64,000 nt of DNA from Mitsuaria sp. GD03876 (GCF_029840635.1 NZ_JAOCCU010000019.1:58886-122885); one strand, 5' to 3'. Shown: positions 41,948-51,051, counted from the stretch's first letter. The notes: a model not told the origin generated them from the sequence alone. A program made the numbers and translations.

Positions 41948-43236
41948 GCAACGCCGTCGAGCAGTACGTCCTCGCGGCCGACCGTGACAACACGGTCAAA
42001 ACCTATGCCGCTGCACTGCGCAACTTCGAGGAGGTCTGGAAGGGGCTGCTGCCGGCCACCGCCGACACGGTGGCGCGCTACCTCGCCGAGCACGCCGAGA
42101 TCTACCGCCTCAGCACGTTGCGGCTGCACCTGGCCGCGCTGGCGCGCTGGCATGCCGACAACGGCTTTGCCGACCCCACGCGGTCGCCCCTCGTGCACAA
42201 GGTGCTGCGCGGCATCCGCGCCAAGCATGCGGTCCCTCAGAAGCGGGCGCGGCCGCTGCAGCTCGATGTGTTGGAGGGCGTGTCCGACTGGCTGCTGAAG
42301 GCGCAAGCCTCGGCACTCAAGCATGGGCGCAGGACCGAGTCGCTGCGCCGCAGCCGCGACCGGGCAATGCTGTTGCTGGGCTTCTGGCGAGCCTTCCGGT
42401 CGGACGAGCTGGCCAACATGCGCATCGAGGAGGTCGAAGCCCTGCGCGGCAAAGGGCTGACCTGCCGTCCGCGCAAGACCAAGACCACCGGCGAGGGCGA
42501 AGACCGGGCCTTCCACTGTCCGGCCCTGTCGCGGCTGTGTCCGGTGGACGCATACCTCGACTGGATGGAGCTAAGCGGGCTCAAGACCGGCCCGGTTTTC
42601 CCGGGCATCGATCGCTGGGGCCATGTGTCCGGCGAGCACATGCTCAGCAAGGCCGTGCTGCCGCTGCTGCGCCGCATCCTGCACGAGGCCGGCGCCGAGG
42701 AAGCGGCCAGCTACTCTAGCCATTCGCTGCGGCGGGGCTTCGCGAACTGGGCCAGCGGCAATGGCTGGGACCTGAAGGAACTGATGGAGCACGTGGGCTG
42801 GCGGGACGTCAGTTCCGCGTTGCGCTACGTCGATGTGTCGCAGGACACCCTGAAGTCGAAGTTCGAGCGCGGCTTGGCCGCCAGCGTGCCGCCGGCGCCT
42901 CAGGTGCCGGAGCAGGCGCCCGCCGCGGCCCCGGCCGCAGACCGGCAGGTCGCAACGATTCACCTGCGCCTGTTGCTGACAAAGCCGGGCGGATCCCGGC
43001 GCGGCACGGAGCGCGCCCAGAAGCAGATCGAGACAGTGCACCTCGCGAAGTTCGGCGTGCGCCAGATCGACCGAGACGGCAAAAGATTCGAACTCCAAGT
43101 GCCTTTCCATGACCGCGACAACCTGGACGACACGCTACTGGAACTTCTCGACGAGCTCTATCGCGTGGCGCTGGCCTGCGAATGCATGCTCGAAGCCTCC
43201 CTGCACGAGCCCGCGACCGACAGCACCTGGGACTGA
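41944..43236 (+). CDS. Tyrosine recombinase of the first Tn3-family element
   Basis: A 430-residue site-specific recombinase, probably the resolvase that separates transposition cointegrates. The N-terminal SAM-like core-binding domain covers about residues 1-100. The catalytic domain (about 115-310) shows the first Arg in 'FWRAFRSDELANM', HxxR in 'SSHSLRRGFANW', and the nucleophile Tyr in 'SSALRYVDVS' after 'MEHVGW'. About 110 extra residues follow the tyrosine; they are absent from typical phage integrases and may bind a partner. It overlaps the LysR gene by 4 bp, and the Tn3 transposase starts 30 bp later, so the three genes form one operon. Confidence 0.88.
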   Translation: MSNAVEQYVLAADRDNTVKTYAAALRNFEEVWKGLLPATADTVARYLAEHAEIYRLSTLRLHLAALARWHADNGFADPTRSPLVHKVLRGIRAKHAVPQKRARPLQLDVLEGVSDWLLKAQASALKHGRRTESLRRSRDRAMLLLGFWRAFRSDELANMRIEEVEALRGKGLTCRPRKTKTTGEGEDRAFHCPALSRLCPVDAYLDWMELSGLKTGPVFPGIDRWGHVSGEHMLSKAVLPLLRRILHEAGAEEAASYSSHSLRRGFANWASGNGWDLKELMEHVGWRDVSSALRYVDVSQDTLKSKFERGLAASVPPAPQVPEQAPAAAPAADRQVATIHLRLLLTKPGGSRRGTERAQKQIETVHLAKFGVRQIDRDGKRFELQVPFHDRDNLDDTLLELLDELYRVALACECMLEASLHEPATDSTWD

Positions 43237-43266
43237 GGCCCAGGTCACCGGCCATGGGGTGGTCGC

Positions 43267-46200
43267 ATGACCACCGCCAAGGACACTGCCTATCCGTCCT
43301 TCAAGCCTGAGATCTCGACCGTCGAACTGGAGCGGAACTACACGCCGACGGAAGACGAGCTGAAATTCGTGCAGGGTCTGGTGAGCGGCCCGGCGCCGCA
43401 GACGGCCATGATGGTCCACTTGAAGATGCTTCAGGTCATGGGCCGACTCATGAAGGTGCCTGAGGTACCGCAGGTCATCCGCAGTCACGTTGCGCACTGC
43501 TTGACCTTCCCGCGAGCGCCGACCTTGAAGGAGATGGGGCGGTTCGAACGCGGCGGCAACCGGGCGACCAAGATCCGCAAGCTCCGGGAGTTCCTGGACA
43601 TCCGGCCGCTGCAAGAGAAAGGCTTCGCCTGGCTCAAGCACGTCGCCGAGGAAGCCGCCGAGATCCAGCACTCGGTCGCCGACATCATCAACGTGATGCT
43701 GGAGGAACTGGTCCGGCACCGCTACGAGCTGCCGGCCTTCGACACCCTCAAGCGGGCCGCTTTCGCCGCTCGCGAGAAGAGCAACGACCAGTACTTTCAC
43801 GCCATCACTTCCAAGCTCGGGCCTGAGACCAAGGCTCAGATCGACCGCCTGATGAAGGTCGAGGCCGGCGCGCAGACCAGCGCCTGGCACTCGCTGAAGC
43901 GCGAGCCCAAGAAGCCGACCAACAAGGAAACCCGCATCTACCTGCAGCACATCGAGATGCTGAAGGCGATCGTCGAGACGCTGCCCAAGCCGGCGATCCC
44001 CATCCCGAAGCTGCGCCAGTTCAGGTACATGGCGCGGGCGCTGGACGCCTCGGAGATGGCCGAGCTGAAGCCCCAAAAGCGCTACGCGCTGGCCGTGGTC
44101 TTCATCCGGTCGCAGTATTCGAAGTCGCTCGACGACGCGGCGCTGCTGTTCATCAAGATGTTCGGCGGCCTGGAGAACCTGGCCCGCAACAAGCTGCTGG
44201 TCCACCAGGAGGGGCGCGCGGAGAAGGTCGACAGCCTGATCGAGCTGCTGTTGAACGTCATGCAGGCGTACAAGATCGACGGCACGTCGGAACAGCGCGT
44301 CACCGCCATCGACAGCTCCCTGACCTGGGAGGTCGACGACGTCATCAAGGAGTGCCTGGACCATCTGGCCTACGCCGGGAAGAACTACCTGCCGTTCATG
44401 GCGGAGCCCTACAAGTTCATCCGCGCCCAGTTACTGAACTGCTTGCTGATCGCGGATCCGCAATCCAGCAGCGACGACCGTGTCACCGACAGGCTGCTGT
44501 CGGCGCTGCGGCTGCTCAAGAACAGCCGGGCCGAGCGAGTCACGCTGGAAGAGCTGCAGTTGGTCGAGAAGCGCGACTTCGCCTGGATGCCCCAGCAGTG
44601 GAAGAAGCTGGTGTTCCTCAAGTCGGCCGAGGCCGGCAAGCCCGACGTGCTGCACCGGCGCTTCTTCGAGATCGCGGTCCTGCAGATGATCCGCGACGAG
44701 TTGAAGTCCGGCGACTTGGTGGTGCGTTTCGGGGAGCAGTTCGATGACTACCGCGAGCAGCTGGTCGACGAGGAGACCTATGAGAGGGAGCTGCCGCGAT
44801 ATGCCGAGGTCACGGAACTCGATACCGATCCCAAGGCCTTCTGCGAGGCCCTGCAAAACGAGTTGCTCGCTGTCTCACGTGAAGTCGACCTGGCCTGGCC
44901 GGAGAACGCCCATGCGGAAATCGTCGATGGCCGCCTGTCCCTGAAGAAGCCGGCGAAGGTGTCGGCGCATCCCGATGCGACGCGGCTGCAGGAGGAACTC
45001 GACAAGCGCTTGAGGCCCGTGGGCATCATCGATGTGCTGATGGCCGTCGAGAGCTGGTTGGACCTGCACAAGATGTTCAAGCCGCTGGCGGGCACCGAAA
45101 GCCGCCTGGAAGACCTGCGCGTGCGGGTCATCATGGTGCTGTTCTGCTACGGCTGCAATCTCGGGCCTGCACAGCTGTCGCGGTCCATCCGCAGCCTCAG
45201 CGCCAAGCAGTTGGCTTGGATCAACCTCAAGTACGTCACCGAGGATCTGCTGGACAAGGTCACCGACAAGGTCATCAACAAGTTCAGCGAGTTCGAGCTG
45301 CCCGGCTACTGGGGCACCGGCGAGCACGCGTCGGCCGACGGCACGCGGTTCAACCTCTATGAGCGCAACCTGCTCAGCGAGTACCACATCCGCTATGGCG
45401 CCTACGGCGGCATCCAGTACACACGGGTGTCCGACAAATTCATCGCGCTGTTCAGCCACTTCATCAGCTGCGGCACCTACGAGGGTCTTTTCATCCTCGA
45501 CCATCTGAACGTCGACGAGTCCGAGCAAGTCTCGATCCGGCCCAGCAAGCTGCATGGCGACACCCACCAGCAGAGCTATGCCGCGTTCGCGATGTCCAAG
45601 CTGATCGGCGTCCAGCTAATGCCACGCATCCGCGCCATCCACAACCTGGACTTCTTCCGTCCGACCAAGTCGGCCAGGTACGAGAACATCGACAGCCTCT
45701 TCAAGGGCACGATCGACTGGAAGTTGATCGAGACCCACTTGCCGATGATGTTCAAGATCGGCGTGTCCATCAAGCTGGGCCGGCTGACGCCTTCGACCAT
45801 CCTGCGGCGCCTGGGCACCCACAGCCGCAAGAACAAGCTGTACTTCGCGTTCCAGGAGCTGGGCAAGGTCCTGCGCACCATCTTCCTGCTCAAGTACATC
45901 AGCGACGTCGACCTGCGCCGGTTCATCAACGCAGAGACCAACAAGAGCGAGCAGTTCAACGACTTCTTGAAGCTCGTCTTCTTTGCCAACGCCGGCCTGA
46001 TCGCCGAGAACGTGCGCCACGAGCAGCAGAAGGTCATGAAGTTCGGTCACCTGATAGCCAACATGGTGATCCTCTACAACGTCCACGACATGGAGCGGGT
46101 CATCCGCGAGCTGCGGGACGAGGGCTTCCCGATATCGCCGGATGTGCTCCGCCACCTCACTCCCTACCGGCTCGGACACGTCAACATGCTGGGCGACTAC

Positions 46201-46302
46201 GCGGTCGACCGGCGCCGGCGCGTCACGGACCTCATCGTCGAGCCGATCCTGGGAAAGAACGTCAATGGCGCAAGCAAGGATCTGGGCGGTGGCGATGGCT
46301 AG
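43267..46302 (+). CDS. tnpA: Tn3-family transposase (first element)
   Basis: A 1011-residue DDE transposase, the standard Tn3 length. Candidate catalytic residues are Asp in 'HASADGTRF' (about 690), Asp in 'LHGDTHQQS' (about 764) and Glu in 'NKSEQFNDF' (about 893). The N-terminal part would bind the terminal repeats. It should act on the 48-bp repeats at 20236-20283 and 47594-47641 and moves the element by replicative transposition. It follows the tyrosine recombinase by 30 bp. The sequence differs clearly from the transposase at 52692-55667, so the two are not copies of one element. Confidence 0.93.
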   Translation: MTTAKDTAYPSFKPEISTVELERNYTPTEDELKFVQGLVSGPAPQTAMMVHLKMLQVMGRLMKVPEVPQVIRSHVAHCLTFPRAPTLKEMGRFERGGNRATKIRKLREFLDIRPLQEKGFAWLKHVAEEAAEIQHSVADIINVMLEELVRHRYELPAFDTLKRAAFAAREKSNDQYFHAITSKLGPETKAQIDRLMKVEAGAQTSAWHSLKREPKKPTNKETRIYLQHIEMLKAIVETLPKPAIPIPKLRQFRYMARALDASEMAELKPQKRYALAVVFIRSQYSKSLDDAALLFIKMFGGLENLARNKLLVHQEGRAEKVDSLIELLLNVMQAYKIDGTSEQRVTAIDSSLTWEVDDVIKECLDHLAYAGKNYLPFMAEPYKFIRAQLLNCLLIADPQSSSDDRVTDRLLSALRLLKNSRAERVTLEELQLVEKRDFAWMPQQWKKLVFLKSAEAGKPDVLHRRFFEIAVLQMIRDELKSGDLVVRFGEQFDDYREQLVDEETYERELPRYAEVTELDTDPKAFCEALQNELLAVSREVDLAWPENAHAEIVDGRLSLKKPAKVSAHPDATRLQEELDKRLRPVGIIDVLMAVESWLDLHKMFKPLAGTESRLEDLRVRVIMVLFCYGCNLGPAQLSRSIRSLSAKQLAWINLKYVTEDLLDKVTDKVINKFSEFELPGYWGTGEHASADGTRFNLYERNLLSEYHIRYGAYGGIQYTRVSDKFIALFSHFISCGTYEGLFILDHLNVDESEQVSIRPSKLHGDTHQQSYAAFAMSKLIGVQLMPRIRAIHNLDFFRPTKSARYENIDSLFKGTIDWKLIETHLPMMFKIGVSIKLGRLTPSTILRRLGTHSRKNKLYFAFQELGKVLRTIFLLKYISDVDLRRFINAETNKSEQFNDFLKLVFFANAGLIAENVRHEQQKVMKFGHLIANMVILYNVHDMERVIRELRDEGFPISPDVLRHLTPYRLGHVNMLGDYAVDRRRRVTDLIVEPILGKNVNGASKDLGGGDG

Positions 46303-46444
46303 CCAGTCACTGCGGAACCATCGACGACACTGCGGTGATGTCGGCCTGCGCCGACGCCGTTGAAACCAGAACTCGCCGCAGTGGAGGCTTGAATCCTGAA
46401 CGTTTTTCCGATGAAGGACGACGTCGTCGCGCTGGGGCGCCGCC

Positions 46445-47437
46445 ATGGCTGACAACGGCATCGCCAAGGTGCAGCACTATGTACCGCAGTTCCTGCTCCG
46501 GCAGTTCGGCACTGGCAAGAAGGACCAACTGCAGGTCTTCGACAAGGCCACCGGCCGGACTTTCGTCACCAATGCGAAGAACGTCGCGAGCGAAAGCCGC
46601 TTCTACGACTTCCAGGTTGAGGAGGCCAAGCTGACCATCGAGCCAGCCCTGTCAAAGTTGGAATCGACGGCCAAGCCGCTGCTCGAGAGGATCGCCAAGG
46701 AAGACACGGTGGCCGGCTTCACCGCCATGGAGCGGGCGCAGCTGTGCGGGTTCTTCGCGGTGCAGTTCACCCGCACGAAAAACTACCGCGAGCGGTTCAA
46801 GTCCCTCAGTGACCTGGTGCTGGAGCGCGTCAAGGAGATGTCCCCGTCGGAGGAGGCGTTCGCCGAGTTCGCCAAGGGCGTCCCGGAACAGAACGAAAAC
46901 GAGCTGAAGTTGATCACGGCCGAGTCGGTCATGGCGGCGCCGCGTGAGTTCGGGCCGATGTTCAACAACAAGACCTGGCACGTGCTGACGACGACCACGA
47001 AGCGGCCGTTTCTTCTTGGTGACAACCCGATCACGCTTCAAAACGCCACGGATATGCGGCCCTATGGGAACCTGGGCCTGGCGGTCAAGGGCATCGAGAT
47101 CTATTTCCCGCTCACGCCCACGCGTGCGCTTGCCATGTGGTGTCCCAGCATTTCGGAGGGGATCATCAAGAGCGGCGAGCAGCTGGAGTTGCTTCGCAGC
47201 CGGGCACCTGAAATGCTGAAGGGCCTCAAGGATCAAGAGGGGCTTGAGCGTCTAGCCGCCGCGGTGACCAACGGCACGCCGCTGGCCTATGAGCCCGTGC
47301 ACATCGAGAATTTCAATTCGCTGCAGGTCGCCAACGCCGAGCGCTATGTTTTCTCGAACGGGGAGAATTTTGAACTGGCCCGTCGGATGCTCTCCACGCA
47401 TCCCCACCTGAGCAAGGGCCCTCGGATGAAGGCCTGA
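46445..47437 (+). CDS. DUF4238 protein, passenger between transposase and right end
   Basis: A 330-residue soluble protein whose start, 'HYVPQFLLRQFGTG' (about residues 11-24), is the DUF4238 hallmark. 'PFLLGDNPITL' (about 196-206) and 'FPLTPTRALAMWCP' are further conserved stretches of that family. DUF4238 proteins are uncharacterised; they are frequent on mobile elements and are suspected to take part in conflict. It lies 142 bp after the transposase and 156 bp before the right repeat, so it is cargo in the short arm of the element. The upstream gap has no clear SD. Confidence 0.85.
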   Translation: MADNGIAKVQHYVPQFLLRQFGTGKKDQLQVFDKATGRTFVTNAKNVASESRFYDFQVEEAKLTIEPALSKLESTAKPLLERIAKEDTVAGFTAMERAQLCGFFAVQFTRTKNYRERFKSLSDLVLERVKEMSPSEEAFAEFAKGVPEQNENELKLITAESVMAAPREFGPMFNNKTWHVLTTTTKRPFLLGDNPITLQNATDMRPYGNLGLAVKGIEIYFPLTPTRALAMWCPSISEGIIKSGEQLELLRSRAPEMLKGLKDQEGLERLAAAVTNGTPLAYEPVHIENFNSLQVANAERYVFSNGENFELARRMLSTHPHLSKGPRMKA

Positions 47438-47593
47438 CCAGGGGAGGGCTACCGCCGGTGAGCGGGCGAATGCGGCAATGTCTTCAGCCGGCCGGTAGTG
47501 CCCGATGGACTTGGTGGCCGCCGCTCATGGAGCCCTGCATCGGATCCTGGCTACCCTCAAGAAGAATTTTGGATTTCCTCTACGCCGACAACA

Positions 47594-47641
47594 ACTTAAG
47601 TCGCTTTTGGCGTGAATTCACATGAATCCCGGCCGACCCTC
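47594..47641 (-). repeat. Right terminal inverted repeat of the Tn3-family element
   Basis: The reverse complement starts GAGGGTCGGCCGGGATTCAT and ends ACTTAAGT. It matches the left copy (20236-20283) at 43 of 48 positions. It also shares GGTCGG, an ATTCA block and CAAAAGCGA with the right end of the second element, so the two transposon families are related. Confidence 0.85.
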
Positions 47642-47675
47642 ATGTAGCTGCGAGGCCGTCAATGAGTCGATCGGA

Positions 47676-47951
47676 TCAACCGAGCCGCTCGCCCAGCACC
47701 TTGCGAACCTGCTCGGCGAGGTCGCCCACGAGCATGACCGCCTTACGGGTTGTCGGATCCGCGCGCGTGCCGGCGAGCACTGCGCTCGACAACCGGCATT
47801 CCCTGAGCAACTGCTCTGGCGCCACGGCGAGTTCCGCGCCGGGTCTGTCCATGGCAATGGTGAGGCGCAACACCTGCAGCTGATGCTCGACGTCTCCCAG
47901 ATGTCCGGCAAGCTGGCGCTGCCAGGGTTGCGCGCGCGCGAGACCCTTCAA
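47676..47951 (-). CDS. Possible small helical protein, 91 aa
   Basis: A short minus-strand frame 79 bp after the TnpT-like gene. It predicts mostly helix, with a coherent C-terminus (KAVMLVGDLAEQVRKVLGER). I do not recognise it. Its position suggests the second gene of the tnpT transcript. It may have been shortened by the neighbouring transposon end, because only 34 bp separate its stop from the repeat at 47641. Confidence 0.4.
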   Translation of the reverse strand: MKGLARAQPWQRQLAGHLGDVEHQLQVLRLTIAMDRPGAELAVAPEQLLRECRLSSAVLAGTRADPTTRKAVMLVGDLAEQVRKVLGERLG

Positions 47952-48030
47952 AAGTAGCGAGCCAGCTGCTGCAGATCCAGGATGTGCTTGGCCAGCTTCT
48001 CTACGCGGGCCTGATCGGGCTCGTCCTGAC

Positions 48031-49065
48031 TCACGCCCTACTCGCTTTGCGGCGCCTCTCGCGCGCGGCCGGCCCCGGCGCCGAGGTCGGCGGCGTCAAC
48101 CTCTCGACAAGCGTCCTCAGCGTAAGTGCTTCAGCCGCATGGCTGGCCGCTGCCTGCCGGGCCTCGTCCACTGCGAGGCGCAGTGCTGAGCCTTGCTTCT
48201 GCAGTTCTTCCTGTGCCTCCAGGGCGCGTTGCAGCGCGGTCGTCTTGGCGGTCAGCTCCATCTGCGCTCGGGTGGCGGTCTCCGCGTGCTCCAGCGACTG
48301 ACGTCGCTCACGCGCCTCTACCTCGGACAGCTTGTCGCGCAGCCCGTCGGCAGCCTTGTCTGCGCGGGCACGCGCCTGACGCTCCTGCTCGATCTCCAAC
48401 AAAGCCCGCCGCTCGGCAGCAGCTGCTCGTTCCTGGGCGACCTCAATGTCACCGCGGGCCTTGGCCAAGTCGGCGCTGAATGCGTCCTGCTGCCTTTGCT
48501 GCTGCGTGCGCGCCTGCTCAAGCTGGTCCTGCATCTCATGCGCACGCCCCTGGGTGGCGGCATGGGCGCGCCGCTCAGCCTCAAGTTCGGCTTGACCCTG
48601 GCGGATCGCTTCGTCGCGCTGGGTAAGTTGCTCACGCAGGGTCTCCGTGGTTTCCTGCGCCTGGTGGGCGGCGTGCTCTGCACGGGCCTGTGCCTCGCGC
48701 GCCATTTCACCCTCGGCCTGTAGCGCCAACCGCGCGCCGGCAAGCTCTGTCCTTGCAACCTCGGTCGCCTGACGCCAGAGCGCCGCAATGGCCTCGGCCG
48801 CCGTTGCCTTGACCCCTTCAGGCAGATCGGGATGCTCGACGTCCACCCGGGCCTTGTGACGCAGGTCGTCCCAGAACTTGGTGAGTTCCTCAGTCGGCAC
48901 GTTCATCGAACCGCGCCGGACGTACTGGTACAGCTTGTTGCCGGTCGGCGTGATGCCGTGCCGAAAAAACAGCAGCACGCAGACCTCGCGGTACAGCGCA
49001 CGCGTGTCGCTGAATTTGGCTTTCAGCAACTCGATCTCGGTAAGGATCTCTGATTCAATGCTCAT
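48031..49065 (-). CDS. tnpT: TnpT-like coiled-coil DNA-binding protein of cointegrate resolution
   Basis: A 344-residue protein. The first 110 residues form a KfrA-type DNA-binding domain (LYREVCVLLFFRHGITPTGN, then KLYQYVRRGSMN). The rest is a long Glu/Gln/Ala/Arg coiled coil with a basic tail (RERRRKASRA). In Tn4651-like transposons TnpT helps the tyrosine recombinase TnpS act on a resolution site between the two divergent genes. Here the layout is the same: the recombinase diverges at 49173 and a recombination core lies in the gap. It has the same build as the protein at 28743-29786 but a different N-terminal sequence. Confidence 0.75.
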   Translation of the reverse strand: MSIESEILTEIELLKAKFSDTRALYREVCVLLFFRHGITPTGNKLYQYVRRGSMNVPTEELTKFWDDLRHKARVDVEHPDLPEGVKATAAEAIAALWRQATEVARTELAGARLALQAEGEMAREAQARAEHAAHQAQETTETLREQLTQRDEAIRQGQAELEAERRAHAATQGRAHEMQDQLEQARTQQQRQQDAFSADLAKARGDIEVAQERAAAAERRALLEIEQERQARARADKAADGLRDKLSEVEARERRQSLEHAETATRAQMELTAKTTALQRALEAQEELQKQGSALRLAVDEARQAAASHAAEALTLRTLVERLTPPTSAPGPAARERRRKASRA

Positions 49066-49118
49066 GGTGTTGATACTACGCCGTAATACGTTATGAATTC
49101 AACATCATGTTTTGAAAG

Positions 49119-49144
49119 TTTGACATTATTGGTATAGTGTCAAA
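49119..49144. promoter_or_regulatory. Probable resolution-site core between tnpT and tnpS
   Basis: TTTGACATTA (49119-49128) and TAGTGTCAAA (49135-49144) are inverted arms, complementary at 9 of 10 positions, around a 6-bp centre. Arm and spacer sizes are typical of tyrosine-recombinase core sites, and the location matches the resolution site of Tn4651-like elements. Confidence 0.6.
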
Positions 49145-49172
49145 TTCTTGGAAAGTGCGGGCTGGAAAATCC

Positions 49173-50429
49173 ATGGAGACCACGCGGCACGACGAAACGA
49201 GCGCTCTGGCGCCCGCCGGACTCGCCGCAGTCGGTGAAATCGTCGTCGCTGATGCCCTTTCCGGCCGGCACGGCTCGAATCGGTCGCGCGCCGGCAATCG
49301 GCAACTCGACGCGGACACCGATCAGGAGGCGGTAATGGCCTGGCTGGCGCGGTTCGCCGATAGCCCAAACACACTGGCCAACGCCCGGCGCGAAGCAGAG
49401 CGCCTGCTTCTGTGGTCCTTGACCGAGCGGAGTAAGCCGCTGTCGTCGCTGGCCCACGAGGACCTGCTGATCTACCGCCGCTTCCTTGCCAACCCCCAGC
49501 CCGCCGAGCGGTGGGTGATGGCGCCCGGGCGCAAGGCTGGTCGACGTGATCCGCGCTGGCGTCCGTTTGCCGGGCCGCTGTCCGAGGCCAGCATCCGCCA
49601 GTCCATGGTGGTGTTGAACTCCATGATGTCGTGGCTGGTCGAGGCAGGATATTTGGCTGGCAACCCTCTCTCGCTGAGCCGAACACGCCGCAAGGCGCCT
49701 CCGCCGCGCGTGGTGCGCTTCCTGGAAGGCGATCTCTGGGAAGCCGTGCGGCAGACCATCCTGGCGCTGCCGCGGGTAACGCCTCGGCAGCGTGCCGTCT
49801 ATGCCCGCGCCCGCTGGCTGTTCAGCCTGATGTTCCTCGGTGGGCTGCGGATCTCGGAGGTCGTCCGCAACGGCATGGCGAAATTCTTTGTGCGCTCGGA
49901 CCCCAGGAGTGGCGAGCAGCGCTGGTGGCTGCAGGCCACCGGTAAGGGCGACAAGGAGCGGCTGATCCCCGCTACGACGGAGCTCATGGTCGAGCTGATG
50001 AGCTACCGACGTTCTCTGGAGCTGAGCGATCTGCCTCAGGCATCCGAGCCGTCGCCGCTAGTCTTCCCAGTCGCTTGGCGCCGTTCCGCCAGTTCGGTTT
50101 CGGCCTGGCCAGAGCCGCTGACCCGCAGCGCCATCCACGGCATCCTCAAGGAAGTCTTCGCGCTCGCTGCCGAGCAGTGGCGGCGCAGCGGCCGCGGGGA
50201 CGCCCAGGCGGAAAAGCTCGAGGCCGCCTCCGCCCACTGGTTGCGGCACACCGCTGGCTCTGCCATGTCCAACCAGATCGACTTGAAGTACGTGCGCGAC
50301 ACGCTCGGTCATGTGTCGATCGCCACCACCAGCATCTACGTTCACGGCGAAGACGACGCTCGCCATGATGCAGTCAGCGGCGCGCACCGCATGAGTTGGG
50401 ATGCGGTCGGCAGCGCTCGCCAAGCCTGA
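49173..50429 (+). CDS. tnpS: TnpS-like tyrosine recombinase of the second Tn3-family element
   Basis: A 418-residue tyrosine recombinase. The N-terminal core-binding domain reads 'NTLANARREAERLLLWSL'. Catalytic residues are visible: Arg in 'FLGGLRISEVV' (about 232), HxxR in 'AHWLRHTAGSA' (about 356), His in 'DTLGHVSI' (about 379) and Tyr in 'TTSIYVHGE' (about 388). Family proteins resolve cointegrates in Tn4651-like transposons. I use ATG 49173; the GTG at 49137 lies within the probable recombination core and is less likely. It diverges from the TnpT-like gene. It is only distantly similar to the recombinase at 41944-43236. Confidence 0.85.
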   Translation: METTRHDETSALAPAGLAAVGEIVVADALSGRHGSNRSRAGNRQLDADTDQEAVMAWLARFADSPNTLANARREAERLLLWSLTERSKPLSSLAHEDLLIYRRFLANPQPAERWVMAPGRKAGRRDPRWRPFAGPLSEASIRQSMVVLNSMMSWLVEAGYLAGNPLSLSRTRRKAPPPRVVRFLEGDLWEAVRQTILALPRVTPRQRAVYARARWLFSLMFLGGLRISEVVRNGMAKFFVRSDPRSGEQRWWLQATGKGDKERLIPATTELMVELMSYRRSLELSDLPQASEPSPLVFPVAWRRSASSVSAWPEPLTRSAIHGILKEVFALAAEQWRRSGRGDAQAEKLEAASAHWLRHTAGSAMSNQIDLKYVRDTLGHVSIATTSIYVHGEDDARHDAVSGAHRMSWDAVGSARQA

Positions 50430-51051
50430 CTGATGAATCAGACGCGATGTCACTCGCCTTTGTTGCGTCCAGCGTGACCTCGCATCGATCGGCATGTTCA
50501 GCCGCAACCTGGGCACCCGGTTCAGTGACTCTTTGAAGCCGGCTCGGCGCATTCTGAGCGCCAGACAGACTGGCGGAATGGCGGCCGACAATTGTCTCGA
50601 GCGGCGTTCAGCGACAACTATGGTGAGCAGCGGCAGCGCAGGATAGTTGGCGCCGGGCAGGCCGCGCAACACGTTGGGGCACCTTGATCCCCGTCTTGGT
50701 GGCCCGATGCCGTTCGGGGCGCCCAGCAATGAGTGTCCCCACCTGTCGATTGGGGCGACAGCCGGTTGCTCAAGCGGCATATCCACGCCGACGCAATCCC
50801 ATACACGGACTGTTCGGCGTCGATGGCTGCGGCATTGACGAGCAAAGAACCGGCATTTTCGCCAGCAACTAGTTAAATCCACCCGGAAAACATGTGCATG
50901 TCAATGGGAAAAATAACAGAGCCAATGCCCCCTGGGGAATTCACCAATCATCATGGCCACAGATTGGCGCCCAAAATCGGCTTGCCTTGGTGGCGGGAAA
51001 TTCGCTGACATGGCTGTTGCTGCAAACACATCTTATTTAGAAAGTGCAATC
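50430..51051. other. 620-bp stretch without a clear gene
   Basis: No frame here has a convincing start or recognisable motif. Base composition drops towards 51000, where the AT-richer cargo begins, so the join between transposon core and cargo probably lies between about 50850 and 51000. Confidence 0.45.

Larger units (their letters stand above)
20236..47641. mobile_element. Tn3-family transposon, 27.4 kb, with conflict-system and efflux cargo
   Basis: The segment is bounded by 48-bp inverted repeats (20236-20283 and the complement of 47594-47641) that match at 43 of 48 positions and begin GAGGGTCGGCC on the outside. It contains a Tn3-type transposase (43267-46302) and a tyrosine recombinase, as expected for this family. 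The five bases outside each end (TGATG and ATGTA) differ, so there is no target duplication. The present ends may therefore come from two copies or from a later deletion. Confidence 0.7.

Noticed and set aside
20231..47646. Target-site duplication flanking the first transposon
   Set aside because: The five bases outside the repeats are TGATG and ATGTA. Shifting the repeat start by two bases does not make them match either.
47618..47911. A minus-strand frame ending in the same residues as the JetA-like fragment
   Set aside because: The shared ending EGRPGFM comes only from both frames reading into the transposon terminal repeats; the rest has no relation to JetA.
49122..49138. TTGACA and TATAGT near the tnpS start as a promoter
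   Set aside because: The spacing between the two is only 7 bp, far from the usual 16-18; the sequence is better explained by the inverted arms of a recombination core.
50058..50882. A 274-residue minus-strand frame
   Set aside because: Its first half is antisense to the tyrosine recombinase active-site region, and the rest has no motif or start signal.
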